Virus record (IMG/VR): IMGVR_UViG_3300035204_002571
Span: 17,921 to 81,920 of that record
Strand: one strand, 5' to 3'
DNA: 64,000 nucleotides
Source: a virus
Part shown: positions 56,243-63,513 of the stretch, piece after piece
How the letters are laid out: the number at the start of each line of letters is the position of its first letter
Numbering within the stretch: the stretch's first letter is position 1
The notes under the pieces: model-generated
What the model was told of the DNA's origin: nothing
What the model saw: the letters and a program-made list of their open reading frames with translations, nothing else
The model's database searches: none
Program-made: the position numbers and the translations under genes

Positions 56243-56963
56243 TAAAGAAATATTAGATGTTAAAGATCATAAGTATTCTTATGATTTTGATTTTGATATT
56301 ATGCACAGGTATATGCTAGAATCTTTTAAAAATTTTTTCACGAAAGGCAATGTTTTAGAGCTTGGAAGTTCGTTTGGAGACTTTACAGTTAAGCTTTTGC
56401 CATATTTTAAAGATATAACAGGAATAGAGGCTTCTGAAACTGCAGCAAGTAAGTCTAAAGAGCTGTTGGGAGATAAGGCTTTAATTATTAATAATTTATT
56501 TGAAGAGGTCAGCCTAGATAGAAAATATGATAATATTATATTGGCCCATGTTTTGGAGCATATAGACAAACCAGTTGAATTACTTGAAAGAATAAATAAT
56601 GAATGGTTAAGTGATAATGGTAGATTGTTTCTGGTATGTCCAAATGCAAATGCTCCATCCAGACAAATAGCTGTAAAGATGGGGCTAATCAGTCACAACC
56701 AAGCCGTTACAAAAGCTGAGGAGAAGCATGGACATAGATGTACCTATACATTAGATACTTTGGAAAGAGATGCTACGCTAGCTGGTTTGAGTGTAATACA
56801 TAGATCTGGAATATTCTTTAAAGCTTTGGCCAATTTTCAATGGGATAGGCTGCTTAAGACGGATATAATCTCTGAAGAGTATTTAGATGGATGTTATAAA
56901 TTGGGACAAAATTATCCAGATTTATGTTCTAGCATATTTCTTTTGTGTGAAAGTGGAAAATGA
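56226..56963 (+). CDS. SAM-dependent methyltransferase (class I, Methyltransf_23-like)
   Basis: ATG 56226 is preferred; the longer frame adds three residues. The 245-aa protein has motif I NVLELGSSFGDFTVKL, acidic strand 2 end ITGIEASETA, motif IV NIILAHVLEHIDKP and the following LSDNGRLFLVCPNANAPSRQ. These mark a UbiG-like small-molecule methyltransferase of the kind common in O-antigen clusters. It likely methylates a sugar hydroxyl or an amino group. The stop overlaps the next ATG (ATGA). Confidence 0.75.
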   Translation: MKRDYNKEILDVKDHKYSYDFDFDIMHRYMLESFKNFFTKGNVLELGSSFGDFTVKLLPYFKDITGIEASETAASKSKELLGDKALIINNLFEEVSLDRKYDNIILAHVLEHIDKPVELLERINNEWLSDNGRLFLVCPNANAPSRQIAVKMGLISHNQAVTKAEEKHGHRCTYTLDTLERDATLAGLSVIHRSGIFFKALANFQWDRLLKTDIISEEYLDGCYKLGQNYPDLCSSIFLLCESGK

Positions 56964-57907
56964 CACCTTTAGTTGCGCCACTCTGCCCAGGTTCTGATAT
57001 TTTAGTAAAAGATTTTAATTTAGATTATTTTATATCTAAAATAAATAATAAAGAATATTTTTCATTTTGGAAAATTAATCATGGGCACTGGGAGCAGCTA
57101 TATTCATATTTTGTTATGTTGAATGGACAGCATTATACAAAAAATGAAAATTCTAATAAAAATAATATTGCTCCAAAACAAATATCAGATAGTGATCTTA
57201 TGGGATATTGCAAATGGGCAGTAAAAAGATCACACTCCCCTTTGTTTGGGGCTTCATGGGAAGAGTTGTATAAAGTAATTAGTTTAATTCATAGTGTTTA
57301 TCTTAATGGCCACCCATCCGAAGGTGATGATTATATTTTCGCATTATCAGATGGATCCCATAGAGATTATACATCTATAAATGATAATTTATATTCTAAA
57401 TTCAAAAAATATTATGTACATAATATACATGATGTTATTAGAGCATCTATTTATAATCAGAATGGATTGATATTATGTAAAAATAACCTCGAATATGAAG
57501 AGCATTTGAGATTTGTGCCTGCTCGTGGAAACATTTTTAAAAAAGCCTATAGAGGTGGCATTTTGACAAATCTTTTTGACGCCATACAGGGAATGAGGAT
57601 TCTATATGTGGGGCCTGGGAAAATTGATAATGAAAAGTATCCTCATATAGACGCAATTAAAATTCCTTCTTCAAGAGCAATTATGAAGCGAGATAATACT
57701 CTTTCTGAAATTAAAGCATGGTGCGAGATGAGAGAACATGAATCAATAGACCAAATTATATTTTTTTGTTGCGGATATACGCAGGTATATTTAATACATA
57801 CGTTACACAAGATGTATTCTAATACTTTTTTAATAGATGTAGGGCAATCATTAGATCCTTTGATAAAAAAGAATCACACAACTAAGCCATGGGAGGTGAA
57901 GCGATGA
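56960..57907 (+). CDS. Uncharacterised protein, possible GT-D-like glycosyltransferase
   Basis: I do not recognise a family with confidence. The 315-aa protein has an N-terminal segment EYFSFWKINHGHWEQLYSYF where GT-D type enzymes have a short acidic loop, a central segment with RFVPARGNIFKKAY, and a C-terminal part IDQIIFFCCGYTQVYLIHTL followed by FLIDVGQSLDPLI. The last pattern (backbone-binding loop, helix, then I-D-x-G) resembles GT-D (DUF1792-like) proteins. Start overlaps the methyltransferase stop; the end overlaps the next ATG. A transferase role fits the place but is inference. Confidence 0.35.
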   Translation: MTPLVAPLCPGSDILVKDFNLDYFISKINNKEYFSFWKINHGHWEQLYSYFVMLNGQHYTKNENSNKNNIAPKQISDSDLMGYCKWAVKRSHSPLFGASWEELYKVISLIHSVYLNGHPSEGDDYIFALSDGSHRDYTSINDNLYSKFKKYYVHNIHDVIRASIYNQNGLILCKNNLEYEEHLRFVPARGNIFKKAYRGGILTNLFDAIQGMRILYVGPGKIDNEKYPHIDAIKIPSSRAIMKRDNTLSEIKAWCEMREHESIDQIIFFCCGYTQVYLIHTLHKMYSNTFLIDVGQSLDPLIKKNHTTKPWEVKR

Positions 57908-58560
57908 CGAGTAAGGCAGTGGGCGTTTATAGAGTAACTGAAGAATTTGAAGAAGAGCTTTGCAGATACACAGGGGCTTCTTATGCTGTTGCTGTTGATA
58001 ATTGTAGCAACGCTTTATTTCTTGCGTTAAAATACGAAAAGGTTGGAGGAACTGAGATAAGCATACCCTGCAGAACATATCCATCTGTACCTTGTGAAAT
58101 TATACATGCTGGGGCAAAGGTTGCTTTTGAAAAAGTGGAGGGCACTACAATTTCTGGAGCATATCAGCTTAAACCCTCATGTGTTTGGGATTCGGCATTA
58201 AGATTTACTCACAATATGTATATGCCGGGAACCCATATGTGTGTTTCTTTTACGGGTCCATTTAAACACTTTAGACTAAGCAAGGGAGGGGCGATATTGA
58301 CTGATAATAAAGATGCATATGAATGGTTCAAAAGAGCTAGATGCTCTGGAAGAAGGCCATGCCCATATCATGAAGATGATTTAGATATGCTTGGATGGAA
58401 CTTTTATATGATGCCTGAGCTGGCAGCACGAGGCCTTCTTCTTATTAGGCAGTTTTATACTCAGATAGGCAATGAGCCCATACATCATGAGGATGCAACT
58501 ATGTCATATCCAGATTTATCACAATTTAAAATATATAAACAAACAAAGGAAACTTTATGA
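57904..58560 (+). CDS. DegT/DnrJ-type aminotransferase-like protein, short
   Basis: ATG 57904 overlaps the upstream TGA and has GGAGGTGA at ideal distance; the ATG at 57889 is thus less likely. The 218-aa product matches the large PLP domain of sugar aminotransferases: EEFEEELCRYTGASYAVAVD, NALFLALKY, SIPCRTYPSVPCEIIHAGAK, CVWDSALRFTH (Asp contacting PLP nitrogen) and SFTGPFKHFRLSKGGAILTD with a Lys for the Schiff base. Normal members have 360-400 aa; the C-terminal small domain is missing after about residue 200. It may be decayed, or specialised. Acting on an RmlB product would give a 4-amino-6-deoxy sugar. Confidence 0.6.
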   Translation: MTSKAVGVYRVTEEFEEELCRYTGASYAVAVDNCSNALFLALKYEKVGGTEISIPCRTYPSVPCEIIHAGAKVAFEKVEGTTISGAYQLKPSCVWDSALRFTHNMYMPGTHMCVSFTGPFKHFRLSKGGAILTDNKDAYEWFKRARCSGRRPCPYHEDDLDMLGWNFYMMPELAARGLLLIRQFYTQIGNEPIHHEDATMSYPDLSQFKIYKQTKETL

Positions 58561-59231
58561 AAAATCAGTTAAAAAAAGATGTTTCATCAGAGAAGGTTTT
58601 TGGTATTGGGATTCACAAGACAGGCACAACTACCCTGAGGGATATGTTAAAATTATTGGGTTATAAGATGTGTCCGCAAGTTAAGGCTTATAGGAAGGTA
58701 GAAAATTGGATTGATAAAGATTATTCTACTATAATAGAGTTTGCCAAACCTTATGAGGCCTTTCAGGACTCACCTTGGTGTTTTCCTAAGTTTTATGAAA
58801 AATTAGATAATGCTTTTATAAATTCAAAATTTATATTAACCATAAGAGATTCTTATGACTGGCTGGAGTCATATAGGGGGCAGCTTGATAAATTAGACTA
58901 TATGAATTCTGGCCGAAAAGAATGGCTGGTTTTTGGCAAGTATACTGCGAAAGATCTCAATAAAATTATATATAACTGTCTTCCAACGAATCAGAAGAGT
59001 TTTTTAAAAAATAAAGATAAATTTTTAAAGGTATATAATAAACATAATAAAGATGTTGTTTCTTATTTTAAAAATAAATATAGAAAAGATTATAATAAAA
59101 AACTTTTAGTTGTAAATTGGGCATCAGGCGATGGGTGGGCTGAGATTTTGGGGTTTGTACAAAAAAGAAAAGATGACATTTATCATAACTCTCCAATGAT
59201 TTGGTCACAAAAGAGAAAGGAGCGGAAATGA
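58557..59231 (+). CDS. Sulfotransferase family protein
   Basis: The 224-aa protein has a PAPS loop VFGIGIHKTGTTTLRDMLKL with LGYKMCP (residues about 13-40), a FQDSPWCFPKFYEKLD segment and a 3'-phosphate-type motif KFILTIRDSYDWLESYRGQL (about 95-115). This layout fits the Sulfotransfer_4-like group. The C-terminal half is Lys/Asn-rich. It is the third sulfotransferase-like gene in the window. It overlaps the aminotransferase stop (ATGA) and is overlapped by the rmlA ATG. Confidence 0.7.
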   Translation: MKNQLKKDVSSEKVFGIGIHKTGTTTLRDMLKLLGYKMCPQVKAYRKVENWIDKDYSTIIEFAKPYEAFQDSPWCFPKFYEKLDNAFINSKFILTIRDSYDWLESYRGQLDKLDYMNSGRKEWLVFGKYTAKDLNKIIYNCLPTNQKSFLKNKDKFLKVYNKHNKDVVSYFKNKYRKDYNKKLLVVNWASGDGWAEILGFVQKRKDDIYHNSPMIWSQKRKERK

Positions 59232-59956
59232 AAGGCATAATATTAGCGGGAGGCCTGGGGACTAGGTTAGCACCCCTGACGAGAAATGATAATAAACATC
59301 TTTTACCAGTATATAACAAAAGAATGATTGAATATCCTATAAAAACTTTGGTTGATGCTGGGATTAAAGATATTATCTTGGTAACTGGAGGAAAAAGGCC
59401 TGGAGCTTTTTTGGAGCTTTTAAAAAATGGAAAAGATTATAACGCAAACAGAATTTATTATACATACCAAGATGGAAATGGAGGTATTTCAGATGCTTTA
59501 AAGCTGGCAGAGCCATTTTTAGAGCCAGGAGAATCATGCATTGTTATTTTGGGTGATAATTATTTTGAAGATAATATTGCAAAGAATATTGAGGAGTGGA
59601 ATGGGTCTGGAGCTTCTGTGTTTTTAAAGCATGTTGAAGACACTTCAGGCTTCGGCATTGCCGAGATACAGGGCAATAAGATAGTTTCGATAGAGGAAAA
59701 GCCTGTAAAGCCAAAATCTAATCTTGCAATACTTGGACTTTATATGTTTGATCATAATGTTTGGAGGTATATAAAGCAAATTAAACCTTCTATTAGAGCC
59801 GAGTTAGAAATAACAGATGTTTTAAAAATTTATATGAAAGATAATAATCTCAGCTATACTTTTTATAATAAATTTTGGTCAGATATGGGAATTTTTCAGA
59901 CATGGGTAGACGTGTCAATTCGAATGGCAAAAAAAGATATAAAGGAGAGACAGTGA
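59228..59956 (+). CDS. rmlA: Glucose-1-phosphate thymidylyltransferase (RmlA-like, short form)
   Basis: ATG 59228 overlaps the upstream stop and gives 242 aa. The protein has IILAGGLGTRLAPLT with NKHLLPVYNKRMIEYPI (nucleotide and sugar-phosphate loops), VILGDNYFEDN, GFGIAEI with SIEEKPVKPKSNLAILGLYM, and a late RAELEITDV. RmlA makes dTDP-glucose from dTTP and glucose 1-phosphate. The short length matches the smaller variant without the allosteric C-terminal part. The gene is followed by rmlB with a GTGA overlap, so the two act in sequence. Confidence 0.8.
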   Translation: MKGIILAGGLGTRLAPLTRNDNKHLLPVYNKRMIEYPIKTLVDAGIKDIILVTGGKRPGAFLELLKNGKDYNANRIYYTYQDGNGGISDALKLAEPFLEPGESCIVILGDNYFEDNIAKNIEEWNGSGASVFLKHVEDTSGFGIAEIQGNKIVSIEEKPVKPKSNLAILGLYMFDHNVWRYIKQIKPSIRAELEITDVLKIYMKDNNLSYTFYNKFWSDMGIFQTWVDVSIRMAKKDIKERQ

Positions 59957-60918
59957 AGATTCTGGTGACAGGACATTGCGGTTTTATTGGACAAAATTTT
60001 GTCAGAATGTTCAAAGAAGAACATGACATAGTGGGCGTTGATAAATTGGGGTATGCTTCAGATTCGTCTGCTTTTAATCTGTGCCCTTCTTACAAGGATG
60101 ATATATCAAGTCCAGATTTTATTGATAAATTTAAGCAGATAAATAAGAACGGCTCTTTTGATGCCATTGTTAACTTCGCCGCAGAAAGCCATGTAGATAA
60201 TAGCATTAATTCCCCAGGCCCATTTATGTATAGTAATTTTATTGGAACATATAATATGCTGGAAATCGTTAGAAGATATAATATTAAAAGATTTTTACAG
60301 ATTGGAACAGATGAGGTTTATGGGGATTTGAATGCAGATGATCCACCATTTGCAAATTTATATGAGATGAAACCCAGCTCTCCATATTCTGCGTCTAAAG
60401 CTGCGGCCGATCTTCTTGTTTTGTCATATTGTAGAACTTATAATATAAATGGAGTAGTTACTCGTTCTTGTAATAATTATGGTCCATATCAATACAGGGA
60501 AAAATTAATTCCCGTTATTATAACAAATTTATTGAATAATAAAAAAATTCCTATATATGGAACAGGACGAAATATAAGAGAATGGATTCATGTTCGTGAT
60601 AATTGCGAAGGCATCATGGCAGCTTTAAAGTTTGGAGAATCAGGTGGGATATATCATATGGGTAGTGGGGTAGAATTGACAAATTTAGATATAGCAAGAC
60701 AAATATTGTCTATTATGGATAAGCCAGAAACCTTAATATCAATGGTAGAGGATCGCCCGGGCCATGACTTTAGGTATTCATTGGATTCAAAAGAAACACA
60801 TTCTAAGCTAAAGTGGAAGCCAAAAATAATGCTTCAAGATGGGTTGAGAGAAACTGTTGAATATTATAAAATAAAGCTGTCTAAAGATGGGGATAAAAAT
60901 GAAAAATCCATATTCTGA
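59953..60918 (+). CDS. rmlB: dTDP-glucose 4,6-dehydratase (RmlB-like)
   Basis: GTG 59953 is chosen because it overlaps the rmlA stop (GTGA) and begins right at the first strand; the frame upstream is the rmlA shadow. The 321-aa protein has the NAD loop TGHCGFIGQNF, NFAAESHVDNSI, IGTDEVYGDL (catalytic Asp-Glu), PSSPYSASKAAADLL (Tyr and Lys) and RSCNNYGPYQYREKLIP. RmlB gives dTDP-4-keto-6-deoxyglucose. No RmlC or RmlD is in the window, so the product may go to an amino sugar rather than rhamnose. Confidence 0.8.
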   Translation: MKILVTGHCGFIGQNFVRMFKEEHDIVGVDKLGYASDSSAFNLCPSYKDDISSPDFIDKFKQINKNGSFDAIVNFAAESHVDNSINSPGPFMYSNFIGTYNMLEIVRRYNIKRFLQIGTDEVYGDLNADDPPFANLYEMKPSSPYSASKAAADLLVLSYCRTYNINGVVTRSCNNYGPYQYREKLIPVIITNLLNNKKIPIYGTGRNIREWIHVRDNCEGIMAALKFGESGGIYHMGSGVELTNLDIARQILSIMDKPETLISMVEDRPGHDFRYSLDSKETHSKLKWKPKIMLQDGLRETVEYYKIKLSKDGDKNEKSIF

Positions 60919-61963
60919 ATTGCCAGAAAAAAGCTTTTGGAAGCTAGCTATTGCTCAAAAACATATTTTTGATGTGGAGTCACTTTGGGTTCCAAAGTTT
61001 GATATTAAACCTGAAGATAAAGTAGTGACTTATGGTTCTTGCTTTGCACAGCATATAGGAAGAGCCTTGAGGAGTAGGGGCTTTGATTGGTTTATTGCAG
61101 AGAAGTCTATTCCTGGATTAAGTCAAGAAAATATTAAAAAATATAACTATAATCTTTTTTCGTCACGAACAGGAAATATTTATACTACAACTTTATTGCA
61201 GCAATGGGTTAATTGGGCGTTAGAAATTAATGAGATCCCATCAGAAGTGTGGGAAGATAATGGTCGTTTTTATGACCCCTTCCGCCCGACAGTCGAGCCA
61301 AATGGCTTTTCCTCCAAAGAAGAGTTGATTGAGTCGCGCAATTGGACAGTAGAGTGCTTTAAGGAATCAATTGTTAATGCTGACTTTTTTGTATTTACAC
61401 TTGGCTTAACTGAGCGTTGGATTAATTCCAACCTTTCTTATGAGTATCCGATGTGTCCTGGTACGGCGGCCGGTGTATTCAATGATGAGGTGCATTCTTT
61501 TGATAATTTACAATTTTCACAAGCAATTCGAGCTTTGGCTTATTCGCTTAGGAAGATGCGAAAAATAAATCCTAAATTGAAGTTTCTTCTTACAGTCTCT
61601 CCAGTGCCGCTCACTGCAACAAAATCAGATGATCATGTATTAGTTGCAACGATGGCGTCCAAATCTATATTAAGGTCCATTGCTGGTCAGTTAGCGTGTA
61701 ATAAAAATTATGTTGATTATGTCCCATCTTATGAGATTATTAACAGCCCTTCTTTTGGAGGCATGTTTTTTGAGCCCAACAAAAGAAGCGTGAGCAAGTC
61801 AGGTGTGAGTTTTGTTATGGACATGTTTTTTAACTCGCTTCATAATAAATTTGGCCCCAAAGTTGAGGCGGCACATATTGACGAATCAGATGAAGATATG
61901 GATGAAAATATGGATGAAGCAATCTGTGAAGAAGAGCTGCTTGAGGCTTTTGCGAAAAAATGA
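60899..61963 (+). CDS. GSCFA domain protein
   Basis: ATG 60899 has GGGG 7-8 bases upstream and overlaps rmlB by 20 bases; ATG 60887 is the alternative. The 354-aa protein has the family name motif in VVTYGSCFAQHIGRALRSRG (residues about 36-55), then FSSRTGNIYTTTLLQQW, FTLGLTERWIN, FLLTVSPVPLTAT and VDYVPSYEIINSP. GSCFA proteins are SGNH-related and often lie in surface-glycan or exopolysaccharide loci; a role in acyl transfer or removal is plausible. The C-terminal 40 residues are highly acidic. Confidence 0.8.
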   Translation: MKNPYSELPEKSFWKLAIAQKHIFDVESLWVPKFDIKPEDKVVTYGSCFAQHIGRALRSRGFDWFIAEKSIPGLSQENIKKYNYNLFSSRTGNIYTTTLLQQWVNWALEINEIPSEVWEDNGRFYDPFRPTVEPNGFSSKEELIESRNWTVECFKESIVNADFFVFTLGLTERWINSNLSYEYPMCPGTAAGVFNDEVHSFDNLQFSQAIRALAYSLRKMRKINPKLKFLLTVSPVPLTATKSDDHVLVATMASKSILRSIAGQLACNKNYVDYVPSYEIINSPSFGGMFFEPNKRSVSKSGVSFVMDMFFNSLHNKFGPKVEAAHIDESDEDMDENMDEAICEEELLEAFAKK

Positions 61964-62682
61964 AAATATGTGTTTTAGGAAATAGTCATGTAGGAGAGAT
62001 TAAGCACGCTTGGGATATATTGTCACCTTGCCATAAAGACATTAGCTTTACTTTTTTTGCAAGCAGAGCGAGTGGTCTAAAGGAGGCCGTTCTTCGTGGA
62101 AAGGAATTGGTTGCTGCATCTGAGAAGTTAAAAGGTGATTTTAAGTTCACTTCTGGTGGCAAAAAAACTGTTAAGCTTAATGAGTATGATATTTTTTTAA
62201 TTTATGGTTTCGGAATTGACGCTTATTGCCCACCTATAGGAGTATATTCTTCTGATTGTTTGGCTTCCGCAATAAAAGATCATTATAAAAAGAGTAAAGG
62301 CTTTAGGCTTGCAGAGCTTATTAGGTCGGCTGTTGATACTAAGATTTTGATCGCACACGTTCCGCTTCCATCAGGCAAAGAGTCAAAGTTCAACAAAAAT
62401 ACGTCAGTCAGTAATGAGGTAGATAATTACGCACGAATGATATCGACCGCAAATAATATATTGTTTAAACCATTGAATATGGAAATCCTTGAACAGTCAC
62501 CTCTTACCAGGGTTAATAATGGATATGTAACGCGGTCAATTTACTCCAAGGGGTCCAGGAGTCTTTCTGTTGGCGATAAAATGGATGATGCGTTACACCC
62601 TAAGGGAGAAAATAAGCACATGAATATTGATTTTGCCGTTATCTTTCTCAATAATATGTTAAATAAGTTGAAGAGCTTTTAA
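61960..62682 (+). CDS. SGNH-like hydrolase or acyltransferase
   Basis: The 240-aa protein starts with KICVLGNSHVGEIKHAWD, in which G-N-S-H equals the first block of SGNH-type enzymes, and has a late DALHPKGENKHMN that would hold the block V Asp and His. The middle part has IYGFGIDAYC and ILIAHVPLPSGKES. It begins at ATGA overlap with the GSCFA gene, so the two probably work on the same substrate. Acetyl or other acyl decoration of the glycan is inferred. Confidence 0.5.
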   Translation: MKICVLGNSHVGEIKHAWDILSPCHKDISFTFFASRASGLKEAVLRGKELVAASEKLKGDFKFTSGGKKTVKLNEYDIFLIYGFGIDAYCPPIGVYSSDCLASAIKDHYKKSKGFRLAELIRSAVDTKILIAHVPLPSGKESKFNKNTSVSNEVDNYARMISTANNILFKPLNMEILEQSPLTRVNNGYVTRSIYSKGSRSLSVGDKMDDALHPKGENKHMNIDFAVIFLNNMLNKLKSF

Positions 62683-62695
62683 TAATTCGTATAAT
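62668..62695 (+). promoter_or_regulatory. Sigma70-like promoter candidate
   Basis: TTGAAG (62668-62673) lies 16 bases before TATAAT (62690-62695) in the short gap upstream of the UDP-sugar dehydrogenase ATG. This is the best -35/-10 pair I see among the gap promoters. Confidence 0.4.
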
Positions 62696-62715
62696 GATGG
62701 TAAGCGGTTAATAAT

Positions 62716-63510
62716 ATGAATGATTATAAAATAGCACAAATAGGGAACGGCTTTGTAGGCAACGCTTTAAATAGATCCTTCAAAAAAAATGGAGTAGATA
62801 CAGTTGTTTATGACAAATTTCAAAATATAGGAAAGCTTGAAGATGTTTTAGATTCAAGCATAGTCTTTCTATGCCTTCCTACGCCTTATGTTGAGGGCGA
62901 GGGCTTTGATCTAAGTGCTATAAAAGAAAATTTTGAAAAATTAAGAAAATTAAAATATAAAGGTTTATGTGTAATTAAGTCCACGGTTGAACCAGGCGTG
63001 TCAAGAAGCCTTTCTAAAAAATATAATTTAAACGTTGCGCATAATCCAGAGTTTCTGACCGAAAGAACTGCTTTTGAAGATTTCGACAGTCAGGAGCATA
63101 TCGTTTTGGGCAAAACTTCAGAATCAGAACTTTTTAATTGTTTGATTCTTTTATACAAAAATCTTTATCCAAATGCGTTTATCTCTATTTGTACTTCGGA
63201 CGAGTCGGAGGCTATGAAGTTATTTGCTAATTCTTTTTATGCACAAAAGGTAATGATATTTAATGAGTTTTATTTATTATGCAATGCAATTGGGCTAGAT
63301 TTTGAAGCGGTTAAGCTTTTGATGTTAAAGAATAATTGGATTGCACCCCACCATATGACGGTTCCAGGTCCAGACGGAAAGATGGCCTACGGTGGGCATT
63401 GCTTTCCAAAGGATACAAATGCATTAAATACATTTATGGAAAAGAATAATACAAGATGTGAAGTCATAAATGCTGTGATAAAAGAACGAAATAAAATGAG
63501 AGAGGATTAA
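62716..63510 (+). CDS. UDP-glucose/UDP-sugar 6-dehydrogenase, short form
   Basis: The 264-aa protein has the NAD loop IAQIGNGFVGNALNRSF, VFLCLPTPYVEGEG, CVIKSTVEPGV, VAHNPEFLTERTAF, a central helix region with EAMKLFANSFYAQKVMIFNE and the catalytic Cys C229 in GGHCFPKDTNAL. UDP-glucose dehydrogenases oxidise C6 to a carboxylate in two steps. Normal members have 390-450 aa with a C-terminal UDP-binding domain; that domain is absent here, and the gene ends cleanly at TAA. Short forms of this kind are seen in other phages. The following epimerase gene would fit UDP-glucuronate use. Confidence 0.7.
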   Translation: MNDYKIAQIGNGFVGNALNRSFKKNGVDTVVYDKFQNIGKLEDVLDSSIVFLCLPTPYVEGEGFDLSAIKENFEKLRKLKYKGLCVIKSTVEPGVSRSLSKKYNLNVAHNPEFLTERTAFEDFDSQEHIVLGKTSESELFNCLILLYKNLYPNAFISICTSDESEAMKLFANSFYAQKVMIFNEFYLLCNAIGLDFEAVKLLMLKNNWIAPHHMTVPGPDGKMAYGGHCFPKDTNALNTFMEKNNTRCEVINAVIKERNKMRED

Positions 63511-63513
63511 ACT

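Noticed and set aside
58472-58666. 64-codon plus-strand frame across the aminotransferase/sulfotransferase junction
   Set aside because: Overlaps two well-supported genes in another frame and has no domain.
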